DNA of 12,361 bases, taken from an uncultured Planctomycetaceae bacterium. Lineage in GTDB: Bacteria > Planctomycetota > Planctomycetia > Pirellulales > Pirellulaceae. Below the pieces are notes generated by a model. That model worked only from the letters and a program-made list of their open reading frames with translations. It had not been told where the DNA came from and did not search any database. The stretch's first letter is position 1. Every line of letters begins with the position of its first letter. Shown piece by piece: positions 5,586-12,361 of this stretch. Position numbers and translations under genes: made by a program. The stretch is taken from assembly GCA_903921945.1 (NCBI GenBank), contig CAIXSC010000217.1, positions 1 through 12,361 on the forward strand, written 5' to 3'.

Positions 5586-6371
5586 ATGCGTGCCCGCAAG
5601 CCGATATTCCCGCACGTCATCGAGATCAATTGCCAAGCTGGCCATTTGATGGGCTGCAACGTCTATTTGGTCTATGACCGGAACGAGTGGATCCTCATTG
5701 ATATTGGCTACGACGAAAATGTCGAGGAAATCGTTGACCTGATCCGGCAACTCGACTTCCCCCTGTCGCAGTGCAAGACGATTGTGGCGACTCACGCGGA
5801 TGTCGATCACATCCAAGGGTTGGCGAAGGCGAAGCAACTGCTGCGGACGACCGTTTCGGCGCATCCGCGAGCCGCTGGACCGTTGGAGGCGGGCGATCGG
5901 CTCCGCACTTTCGCGGAAATCATCCCGCAGGATATCCACCTCGAAATGCCGCCGGTCAAGATCGACCATTTGCTCGAAGAGGGGGACACGCTGACAGTGG
6001 GCGGCTTGTCGCTCGGCATCTGGCTAACGCCGGGCCACACCGATGGCCAAATCGCGTTGCGACTGGGCGACATGCTCTTCAGTGGCGACAACATTTACCG
6101 CGACGGCTGCGTCGGCGCGATCGACGCCCACCATGGCAGCAACATTCCAGACTTCATCCAATCTCTGAAGCGGATTCGCGCCAGCGACGTCCAATGGCTG
6201 CTGCCCAGCCATGGACCGATTTTCCGCAAAGATGACGCATTGCTTGACCGCACCATCGCCCGCCTCGAGTCTTACCTTCACATGCCCGATTTCGGCACCT
6301 GTGCCATCGACTGGCCGCTCATCGACCAGTGGGAAAAGGAAATCCGCGCCGGAAAAATGCCCCAGGCGTGA
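5586..6371 (+). CDS. metallo-beta-lactamase-fold hydrolase
   Basis: A 261-residue cytoplasmic metallo-hydrolase of the MBL superfamily. Metal-binding motifs are visible in order: THADVDH (69-75), TPGHTDG (148-154), FSGDN (165-169, bridging Asp168) and PSHGP (207-211). The first motif is HxDxDH rather than the canonical HxHxDH: Asp72 replaces the second His, while His70, Asp74, His75, His151 and His209 are kept. Members of this fold cleave thioesters, lactones, phosphodiesters or beta-lactams; the substrate here cannot be read from sequence. The start was chosen at ATG 5586 because the core fold begins there (FPHVIEINCQAGHLMGCNVYL), a ribosome site precedes it, and a candidate promoter lies inside the longer open frame. 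It stands alone on the plus strand, converging on the PLP enzyme gene. Confidence 0.85.
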   Translation: MRARKPIFPHVIEINCQAGHLMGCNVYLVYDRNEWILIDIGYDENVEEIVDLIRQLDFPLSQCKTIVATHADVDHIQGLAKAKQLLRTTVSAHPRAAGPLEAGDRLRTFAEIIPQDIHLEMPPVKIDHLLEEGDTLTVGGLSLGIWLTPGHTDGQIALRLGDMLFSGDNIYRDGCVGAIDAHHGSNIPDFIQSLKRIRASDVQWLLPSHGPIFRKDDALLDRTIARLESYLHMPDFGTCAIDWPLIDQWEKEIRAGKMPQA

Positions 6372-6394
6372 CGAGGCAAGCATTCACCGACCGA

Positions 6395-6433
6395 AGCGTC
6401 AACGCTCGAAGCATGGCCGCCGAGACGCGGCGG
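6395..6433. terminator. two small hairpins between convergent genes
   Basis: The 84-nt convergent gap holds a tight inverted repeat AGCGT-CA-ACGCT (6395-6406) and a GC-rich one CCGCC/GGCGG with a 7-nt loop (6417-6433). Position between two gene ends fits a bidirectional terminator, but neither stem is long and there is no T-run. Confidence 0.3.
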
Positions 6434-6455
6434 GGTGAAGCGGGACTAGACGGGT

Positions 6456-7583
6456 TTAAATGGTGAGCCAACGATCGCGGGCGGAGACATCCCACCGCTC
6501 GACGACACGGCCTTGGCTGACGACGAAGACCTGTTTGTGCAGCGCCGAGGTCGGACAGATGTGCTTCGGGATCGCCAAGATCTCGTCTCCTGGCTGGAAC
6601 GACGCCGCTTGGCTCGTTTCGAGCACCAAGTGCTCTTCGTTTTGCAGCACCGCTTTCGCGTCGGGCAAATCGGGGAACAGCAAGCGGTTGCCGGCCGGCG
6701 GATCCGACGCCACCGCTTTGTATCCCAAGTCCAGCGTGACACGTTCGGGTGTCGGACGACTGATCACTCGCGTCAGCATCAACGCGGCCGGCACGAAATC
6801 GAGATCGGGAAACGTGTCGCGATAGCCGAAATCGTGGAAGACGACCGTGCCCGGGCTGAGTTCCAACCTGGGGTCCGTCATGGCCGCGAATACCGGGAAC
6901 GATCCCGTTCCGCCCGCGACAATTCGCGGTGTCGACAAACCGGCCGCTTCCAGTTGCTCCAACAGGCTGGCGACCGGGTCCCAGCAGTTCCGCACCGCCA
7001 ACGCCCGTTCCCCGCGCTCCCGCTGATGATTTTGACCGTCATAAACATGGAGGCCGCCAAACTTCAGTCCGGGCGTCGACCCGATACGCTGGCAGAGCGC
7101 GAACGCCTCGGGACCAGCCGGCACCCCGGTGCGGTGCTGGCCGGAATCGATGTCCACCAAGACGTCGATGTCGAGCCCCGCCGCCGCCATCGCCGCGCCG
7201 AGCGCCGCGATCGGGGCCGGGTGGTCCGCGGTGCAAGAAAACCGCGTGTGCGGGAAGCGCTGGCGAAACGCGACCGCCCGGGCGATATTCGGTCCGACCA
7301 GGTTGTAGGCCAGAAAGATGTCGGAAACGCCCGCCTCCGCGAGCATCTCCGCTTCGGCGAACGTCGCGCATTTCCCCTTCGTGATCCCCCGCTTCAACTC
7401 CAATTCCGCGACCGCCCGCATCTTGTGCGTCTTGCAATGCGGACGCAACCGAGCCGCGTTCCCGGCGACACGAATCATCTCGTCCAGATTGCGTTCCACC
7501 AAATCCCGGTAAACCACCAACGCCGGCGTGATGATTCCCGAGGTATCCTCGATCGCGTACCGGCTATCCCAAGGTCCAAACAT
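6456..7583 (-). CDS. D-threonine aldolase / D-serine dehydratase-like PLP enzyme (DSD1-type)
   Basis: A 375-residue fold-type III PLP enzyme with an alanine-racemase-like barrel. The family cleaves or deaminates D-beta-hydroxy amino acids using PLP and a divalent metal. The PLP lysine is expected in LRPHCKTHK (46-54), probably Lys51. GGLHVYDGQNH (176-186) and VAGGTGSFP (222-230) are typical barrel motifs, the latter probably binding the phosphate. The C-terminal domain has HIC (341-343), the HxC pair used for zinc in this family. Length is normal and no signal peptide is seen. It has its own promoter (7625-7654) and a GGGGAG ribosome site 10 nt upstream (7594-7599), so it is probably monocistronic. 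D-threonine aldolase, D-threo-3-hydroxyaspartate dehydratase and D-serine dehydratase cannot be told apart here. Confidence 0.85.
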   Translation of the reverse strand: MFGPWDSRYAIEDTSGIITPALVVYRDLVERNLDEMIRVAGNAARLRPHCKTHKMRAVAELELKRGITKGKCATFAEAEMLAEAGVSDIFLAYNLVGPNIARAVAFRQRFPHTRFSCTADHPAPIAALGAAMAAAGLDIDVLVDIDSGQHRTGVPAGPEAFALCQRIGSTPGLKFGGLHVYDGQNHQRERGERALAVRNCWDPVASLLEQLEAAGLSTPRIVAGGTGSFPVFAAMTDPRLELSPGTVVFHDFGYRDTFPDLDFVPAALMLTRVISRPTPERVTLDLGYKAVASDPPAGNRLLFPDLPDAKAVLQNEEHLVLETSQAASFQPGDEILAIPKHICPTSALHKQVFVVSQGRVVERWDVSARDRWLTI

Positions 7584-7624
7584 GCGCGCTGTGCTCCCCG
7601 ATGATTCGATGGCTCGACGCGCGG

Positions 7625-7654
7625 ATTATACGGCACGCCACCGTACGCTGTCAG
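7625..7654 (-). promoter_or_regulatory. sigma70-like promoter of the PLP enzyme gene
   Basis: On the minus strand, CTGACA (7649-7654; 5 of 6 with TTGACA) and a perfect TATAAT (7625-7630) are separated by 18 nt. Transcription would start near 7618, giving a leader of about 35 nt. This is the clearest promoter in the window. Confidence 0.7.
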
Positions 7655-7677
7655 GCTCGTGCAGCCGTGGCGCTTGT

Positions 7678-7703
7678 CATCAGGCCGTCGCGCGGCGCTG
7701 ATG
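7678..7703. terminator. hairpin, possible terminator of the alaS-SDR transcript
   Basis: CATCAGGCCG pairs with CGGC-CTGATG across a 5-nt loop, giving a 10-bp stem with one bulged G at 7697. It lies about 75 nt beyond the SDR stop on the minus strand and just upstream of the next promoter. There is no T-run after it, so intrinsic termination is unproven. Confidence 0.35.
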
Positions 7704-7706
7704 GCA

Positions 7707-7765
7707 TGTCAGACGTCAGCCGTGTCGGACGTCAGCCGTGTCAGACGTCAGCCGTGTCAGACGTC
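7707..7765. repeat. 16-bp tandem repeat, about 3.7 units
   Basis: Three full 16-bp units (7707-7722, 7723-7738, 7739-7754) of consensus TGTCAGACGTCAGCCG, then a partial fourth unit (7755-7765). The only difference among the full units is one A to G change in the second. Each unit carries the palindrome GACGTC. The array begins 11 nt after the SDR stop and ends next to the hairpin at 7678-7703. Confidence 0.85.
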
Positions 7766-7776
7766 CAGAAACGTGC

Positions 7777-8556
7777 CTAAGCCATGCAGATACCGCCGTC
7801 GATGTCGTAGGCTTGGCCGGTGATCATCCGCGCGTCGTCGCTCGCCAGGTACTCGACCATCGGCGCGATGTCCTCGGGCGCGAGCCGGCCACCGACTGGT
7901 GTCATGCCTTGCTCGTGCGTGGCGATGTCACGGCCTAAACGCTGCGCGTCGTACTGCACCCGCAGGTCGTTCATTCGAGTTTTCACGGGGCCGGGGCAGA
8001 CACAGTTCACCGTGATCCCCTCGGCGGCATGCTCCATCGCCAACGTGCGCATGAATCCCAATACCCCGTGTTTGCTGGCCACGTAGGCTCCGGCGTGCAG
8101 CGCGGGGATCCGGCTGTTGATCGAGGCGATCGTGATAATGCGGCCCCAGCGGCGCGACCGCATGTGCGGCAACGCTTGCTTGGACAGCAGATACGGCGCT
8201 GTGAGGTTGACCTCGATGGTCAAGTCCCAAAAGCTGTCGTTGAAGTCGGCGAGCGGCTTCGGGTCGCCGCTGCTTCCGACGCCCGCGTTGTTCACCAGGA
8301 TGTCGATCGGCCCGAACGGTTCGGCAGCCGCCGCGATGAGACCGAGTGTCTGGCGCCGGTTCGCCAAGTCGCACTCGATGGCGGCGGCTTGTCCGCCCGC
8401 GTCGCGAATCTCGGCGACAGCTCCGGTCAATTCGTCGACCGACCGCGCGGTCAGCACCACCCGCAATCCGGCGGCCGCCAGTTGCTTCGCCGTCGCGCGT
8501 CCGATCCCCCGTCCCGCGCCTGTCACCAACGCCACGGATCCGCCAAAAGTTCGCAT
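7777..8556 (-). CDS. SDR-family oxidoreductase, FabG-like
   Basis: A 259-residue classical short-chain dehydrogenase/reductase, cytoplasmic, using NAD(P)H. The cofactor motif TGAGRGIG is at 12-19 and NNAG at 89-92. The catalytic set is complete: Asn117, Ser145, Tyr158 and Lys162 (YVASK). The C-terminus shows the usual PGPVKT (188-193) and ITGQAYDIDGG (245-255) motifs. Arg38 after the second strand (TARS) hints at NADPH preference, which is an inference. The closest well-known type is 3-oxoacyl-ACP reductase FabG, but many SDRs of this form reduce sugars or other carbonyls, so the substrate is open. It starts 38 nt after the alaS stop with GAGGA 8 nt before the ATG, so it is probably co-transcribed with alaS. 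Confidence 0.9.
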   Translation of the reverse strand: MRTFGGSVALVTGAGRGIGRATAKQLAAAGLRVVLTARSVDELTGAVAEIRDAGGQAAAIECDLANRRQTLGLIAAAAEPFGPIDILVNNAGVGSSGDPKPLADFNDSFWDLTIEVNLTAPYLLSKQALPHMRSRRWGRIITIASINSRIPALHAGAYVASKHGVLGFMRTLAMEHAAEGITVNCVCPGPVKTRMNDLRVQYDAQRLGRDIATHEQGMTPVGGRLAPEDIAPMVEYLASDDARMITGQAYDIDGGICMA

Positions 8557-8594
8557 GCCGAGATTCCTCGCTTTCGTTCCCCGTCAGCGGGAAA

Positions 8595-11399
8595 TTAACC
8601 GCCCAACATCGTACGGATCGACAGCCTTGCTTGGTCGAGCGCCGCGGGGATGCGGGCCGGATCTTTGCCGCCCGCTTGTGCCAAATCGGCGCGTCCGCCG
8701 CCGCCGCCACCGACCACCGGCGCGACCTCGCCGACCCACTTGCCGGCACTGACGCCGCGGTCCACCAAGTCTTTGGTCACGCCCGCCACAAGCGTCACTT
8801 TGCCATCGTCTTGCGCGGCGGCCAACAGCACAGCCACCGAAGCGCTCGACTTGCGCAACTGATCAATCAGTTGCCGCATCAGGTTGGCATTGGCGCCGGG
8901 AGTCTCCGCCACGACCACGCGGGTCGCGCCGAGCGTTTCGCCGCGTTCCAGCAGCGATTCGGCGGAGACGGTGCCGGCTTCCGCCAACCGCTTCAATTGC
9001 TGTTCGAGCGATTCGGCCTCGCCCCGCAAGCCTTCGATCCGAGTTGCCACGTCGAAGAGGGCGACGTTGAGCAGTCGCGCGGCGTCTCGAAGCGCGCCCC
9101 GCAAGTGCTCGTAGGTGGGCGACGCCGTCGTGTCTTTCGGCGACTTGCCCAGTTCTTCCGCCGTTCCACGGCCGCCGGCCGACACCAATTTGCGCAGCTC
9201 GCGAACCCGCTGCACCAAGCTTTTCACGCCGGCGGGCACATCGAGCGGCTCGCAGCCAAGCTGTGCCGCCGCCGCCGCCAGCACTTCGCGAACTTGCCGC
9301 GCGTGGGCTTCGGCTTTAGCGCCGGTCAAGGCGACGATCCGCCGAGTGCCGGCCGCCACGCCCTCTTCCACGACCACTTCGAACGCCCCGACTTCACCCG
9401 TGTTGTCCAGGTGAGTGCCGCCGCACAATTCCCGGCTGAATTCACCCATCGACACCATCCGCACCGGGTCGGGGTACTTTTCGCCGAAGAGCATCATCGC
9501 GCCGGCCTTCCGCGCCTCGGCGAGCGGCACATATTTCCATCCGACCGGCGCGGCGGCCGCGACCTGCGTCTTCACATCCCGCTCGACGGCCTGCACTTGT
9601 TCGGGGGTCAATGCCGACAGATTGGCGAAATCGAACCGCAACCAGTCCTCGTCGACCTTGGAACCCTGCTGTTGAGCGTGCTGGCCGACATTCTTCTGCA
9701 AGGCGTAATGCAGAATGTGCGTCGCCGAGTGGGCGCGACGGATGCCTTGCCGCCGGGCGCGATCGACGCGGGCCGAACCGCGGGCGCCGGCTCGCAGACA
9801 GCCTTCGACCAAGTGGCCGACATGCAGGAACAGATCGCCATCCTTCTGCGTATCGGTCACGCGGAAGCGGTAGCCGTCGCCGACAATCTCGCCACTGTCC
9901 CCGACTTGGCCGCCACTCTCGCCATAGAACGGCGTGCGGTCGAGCACCACGGTGACGGGCTTTTCATGGCCGACTTCGGTCAGTTCATCGCACAGGTGGT
10001 CTTGAGCCACGATGCCTTTGAATTCGACATCCGCTTCCGTGGCTTGGTATCCGAGGAACTCGGTTTCGTGCAGCGCCTTCTTCAACGCCTCGATCGGTCC
10101 GGTCTTGAAGATCACGAACTGGTCGCTGCCCGAGACGTCGCCATGCTTCTCCATTTCGCGGCGGAAGCCGGCCCAATCGAAGGTGAAATTGCGTTCGGCC
10201 GCCATTTGCTCGAACAATTCCGGCGGCACGCCATACGTCTGATAGAGCCGTGCGGCATCTTCGCCCCGCACAACGGCTCGACCGCCCGTTTGCAGATCGC
10301 CGAAGATCCGATCGATATGCGCCAAACCGGCGTCGATGGTGCCGAAGAAGTTTTCTTCTTCCTTGCGAATCACGCCCTGGACCCGCTCGACGGTGCCTGC
10401 CAATTCGGGGTAGGGCGTCCGCATCGCCGCCGCGACCGCCGGCACCAATTTGTATAAGAACGGCTCGCGGAGGCCCATCAATCGGCCATCGAGCACGGCG
10501 CGGCGGAGCAGCCGCCGAATCACGTAGCGCTCTTCTTTGTTGCCCGGATTGACGTTCTCGTGGACCGCGAACGCGCAAGCGCGAATATGGTCGGTGATCC
10601 GCCGCAGCCGACGGCCGTTGTCATCCGCCGCGTCGTACTTGAGCGAACAAATGTCCGCCGCCGACTCGACGATCGGCAACAGGATGTCGATGTGGTAATT
10701 CGTCTCCACGCCTTGCAGCACCGAGGCGCAGCGTTCCAACCCCATGCCCGTATCGATGTTCTTGCTGGGCAGCGGCCGCAGATTGCTCGGTGGATTTCCC
10801 ACGCGGTTGAATTGCGTGAATACCAGATTCCAGATCTCGACCGACTTTCCGCTCTTGGGATGAAAGAAGATCTCGCTGCACGGACCGCAGACACCGTCCG
10901 GCCCTTTGCTCGGCGCGCCGGCCGGCCAGAAGTTGTCGTCCTCGCCCATCCGCTCGATCCGGTCCAACGAGAGCCCGATCTCTTTGTGCCAGATATCGGA
11001 CGCCTCGTCGTCATCCAGATAGACGGTGACGGTTAACTGGTCGGCGGGAATGCCCAGCCACTTCTTCGCTGTGAGGAACTCCCAGGCCCAATGAATGGCG
11101 TCGCGTTTGAAATAGTCGCCGAAGCTGAAGTTCCCAAGCATCTCGAAGAACGTGTGGTGGTACGCTGTCCGCCCCACATTATCGATGTCGCCGGTTCGCA
11201 AGCACTTCTGGCAAGTCGTGGCGCGCGTGAATTCAAGCTTCACTTTGCCCAGAAAATGGTCTTTGAACTGATTCATTCCGGCTGGCGTGAACAGCACGGA
11301 CGGATCCCAGGTCGGCACCAACACGTCGCTCGGCTTGCGCACGTGCCCCTTGGTCTCGAAAAAGGCGAGATACTTCTCCCGGAGTTCGTCGGTCTTCAT
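8595..11399 (-). CDS. alaS: alanine--tRNA ligase
   Basis: A complete 934-residue alanyl-tRNA synthetase, slightly longer than the roughly 875 residues usual in bacteria. It charges tRNA-Ala with alanine in the cytoplasm and edits mischarged Ser and Gly. The class II catalytic domain covers about 1-250 (FTPAGMNQFKDHFLG, HHTFFEMLGNFSFGDYF, DTGMGLER), followed by the tRNA-recognition helical domain to about 450. The editing domain has both zinc-binding signatures: HSATH (557-561) and CGGTH (659-663). The C-Ala domain ends with a glycine run GGGGGGR (897-903). The start MKTDELREKYLAFFETKGH matches the family, although its ATG has only a weak ribosome site. The order alaS then SDR on the minus strand suggests a two-gene transcript. 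No missing residues or frameshifts are seen. Confidence 0.98.
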   Translation of the reverse strand: MKTDELREKYLAFFETKGHVRKPSDVLVPTWDPSVLFTPAGMNQFKDHFLGKVKLEFTRATTCQKCLRTGDIDNVGRTAYHHTFFEMLGNFSFGDYFKRDAIHWAWEFLTAKKWLGIPADQLTVTVYLDDDEASDIWHKEIGLSLDRIERMGEDDNFWPAGAPSKGPDGVCGPCSEIFFHPKSGKSVEIWNLVFTQFNRVGNPPSNLRPLPSKNIDTGMGLERCASVLQGVETNYHIDILLPIVESAADICSLKYDAADDNGRRLRRITDHIRACAFAVHENVNPGNKEERYVIRRLLRRAVLDGRLMGLREPFLYKLVPAVAAAMRTPYPELAGTVERVQGVIRKEEENFFGTIDAGLAHIDRIFGDLQTGGRAVVRGEDAARLYQTYGVPPELFEQMAAERNFTFDWAGFRREMEKHGDVSGSDQFVIFKTGPIEALKKALHETEFLGYQATEADVEFKGIVAQDHLCDELTEVGHEKPVTVVLDRTPFYGESGGQVGDSGEIVGDGYRFRVTDTQKDGDLFLHVGHLVEGCLRAGARGSARVDRARRQGIRRAHSATHILHYALQKNVGQHAQQQGSKVDEDWLRFDFANLSALTPEQVQAVERDVKTQVAAAAPVGWKYVPLAEARKAGAMMLFGEKYPDPVRMVSMGEFSRELCGGTHLDNTGEVGAFEVVVEEGVAAGTRRIVALTGAKAEAHARQVREVLAAAAAQLGCEPLDVPAGVKSLVQRVRELRKLVSAGGRGTAEELGKSPKDTTASPTYEHLRGALRDAARLLNVALFDVATRIEGLRGEAESLEQQLKRLAEAGTVSAESLLERGETLGATRVVVAETPGANANLMRQLIDQLRKSSASVAVLLAAAQDDGKVTLVAGVTKDLVDRGVSAGKWVGEVAPVVGGGGGGRADLAQAGGKDPARIPAALDQARLSIRTMLGG

Positions 11400-11566
11400 G
11401 GCGCCTGGGCTTTCTCGAAGAAAAATCGCTGTCCGTTACGGCGTCCTATGATATCGCCTCGCCGAAAAGCGGAAAAGGCAGACCCGAACCCGCGCGTTCC
11501 ACTTCGCTCGCCGCTCGGCCATTCGCGAGCGCGATGTTCCCCGCCGGCCCGGTGGTTCGGGGCCGA

Positions 11567-12361
11567 TTAACGTCCGGCGAGCGACTTCTGCGGTTGATTC
11601 GCTTCGGGCGGCGATTTCCAGGACTCCGAATGCCACAGGATGGCCGAACCATCGCGCGCGGCCGTCAACAGCCGCCGGTTATCCGGCGACATCGCAACCA
11701 CGGTCACTTCCTGAGCGTGGCCGTTCAGCGACAGCACCTCTTTACCCGTCTTCGGATCCCAGACCTTGACCGTCCGGTCCTTGCTGCCCGTGAAGACGCG
11801 CGTGCCGTCCCGCGAAAACGCCACCGCCGTCACCGCCGACGTATGGCCGGCGAGCGGTTCGCCAACCGGTTTGCCGGTGGCCGCGTCCCACAACCGAGCG
11901 GCGCCGTCTTCGCTGCCGGTCATCAGCCAACGCCCGTCATCCGAGTAGGCCGCGCGGAGCACCGCTTGCGTGTGTCCCGCCAGCACAAACACGGTCTCGC
12001 CACTGAGCGTGTCCCACACGCGCGCGGTTTTGTCGGCCGAGGCCGTAACCACTCGCTTCCCATCCGGCGAATAAGCGATGTCGGCCACCGCCGCCGTATG
12101 GCCACGAAACGCCAGCATGACCGCCCCGGTCGACACGTTCCACAACCGCGCTGTCCCGTCATCGCTGGCCGTCGCGACTCGCTGGCCGTCAGGCGAAAAC
12201 GCCGACGCGTTGACAAACCGGTTGTGCGCCCCTTCCAGCTTGCGCAGCGTCGCGCCGGTCGCGGCGTTCCATAGCCGCGCGGCGCTGTCCCATCCGCCGG
12301 TCACCAGCGTCTTGCCATCCGGCGAATACTGCACGCTCGACACGGCCGACTGCGGGGCGAA
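11567..12361 (-). CDS. WD40 repeat protein, C-terminal part (5' end beyond window)
   Basis: The frame is open to the right edge, so only the last 264 residues are visible. Six WD40 blades can be counted, each about 42 residues with GH near the start, SPDG in the middle and a W-D/N ending: WNAATG, WNVSTG, WDTLSG, WDAATG, WDPKTG and WHSES, at about visible residues 31-36, 74-79, 116-121, 158-163, 201-206 and 243-247. A short tail of 17 polar residues follows. WD40 propellers are protein-interaction platforms; in planctomycetes they often follow a Ser/Thr kinase or cytochrome-like domain, which cannot be checked here. A GTG near the edge (12341-12343) lies within a blade and is not the start. 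The stop is 167 nt upstream of alaS on the same strand. Confidence 0.9.
   Translation of the reverse strand, partial: FAPQSAVSSVQYSPDGKTLVTGGWDSAARLWNAATGATLRKLEGAHNRFVNASAFSPDGQRVATASDDGTARLWNVSTGAVMLAFRGHTAAVADIAYSPDGKRVVTASADKTARVWDTLSGETVFVLAGHTQAVLRAAYSDDGRWLMTGSEDGAARLWDAATGKPVGEPLAGHTSAVTAVAFSRDGTRVFTGSKDRTVKVWDPKTGKEVLSLNGHAQEVTVVAMSPDNRRLLTAARDGSAILWHSESWKSPPEANQPQKSLAGR

Noticed and set aside
8346..10457. A 703-codon plus-strand open frame opposite alaS and the SDR
   Set aside because: It is antisense to two unmistakable genes, is His/Arg-rich with no domain, and is a normal shadow in GC-rich DNA.
11448..11453. TATCAT on the minus strand as a -10 for alaS
   Set aside because: Five of six match TATAAT, but no acceptable -35 lies at 16-18 nt, so I did not list it as a promoter.

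Overview
The window is GC-rich bacterial chromosome, most likely from a planctomycete (Pirellula-like). That placement is an inference from the protein families: HtrA-type proteins with long Ala/Pro linkers, a lineage-style 'KASEL' HtrA pseudoprotease and DUF4404. It also fits the wide spacers with short tandem and hairpin repeats. No rRNA, tRNA, CRISPR, prophage or transposase is visible.

Layout. Bases 1-973 hold no convincing gene, but they contain a duplicated 32-bp hairpin repeat (341-372, 561-592) flanking a 12-bp-period minisatellite (484-555). Then comes a minus-strand cluster read from right to left: an intact secreted HtrA-like serine protease (2772-3962), a second HtrA-like protein whose triad is degenerate and whose PDZ domain is inserted inside the protease fold (1376-2623), and a small DUF4404 protein (974-1279). 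A divergent spacer of about 420 bp carries a second 12-bp minisatellite that runs almost up to the start codon of a plus-strand YeeZ-like nucleotide-sugar epimerase/dehydratase homologue (4382-5260). A plus-strand metallo-beta-lactamase-fold hydrolase follows (5586-6371), with its own candidate promoter. Convergent to it is a minus-strand D-threonine aldolase/D-serine dehydratase-like PLP enzyme (6456-7583) with a very good sigma70-like promoter. Upstream of that promoter are a hairpin and a 16-bp tandem repeat. Next are a FabG-like SDR (7777-8556) and alaS (8595-11399), probably co-transcribed in the order alaS then SDR. The right edge holds the C-terminal part of a WD40 propeller protein (11567 to edge).

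How they work together. alaS is housekeeping. The two HtrA-like proteins look like a paired envelope quality-control unit, one catalytic and one probably non-catalytic scaffold or sensor. The remaining enzymes look like unlinked small-molecule metabolism. I see no complete defence or mobile system. The least ordinary items are the PDZ-in-protease pseudoenzyme beside its active relative, and the repeat families in the spacers.
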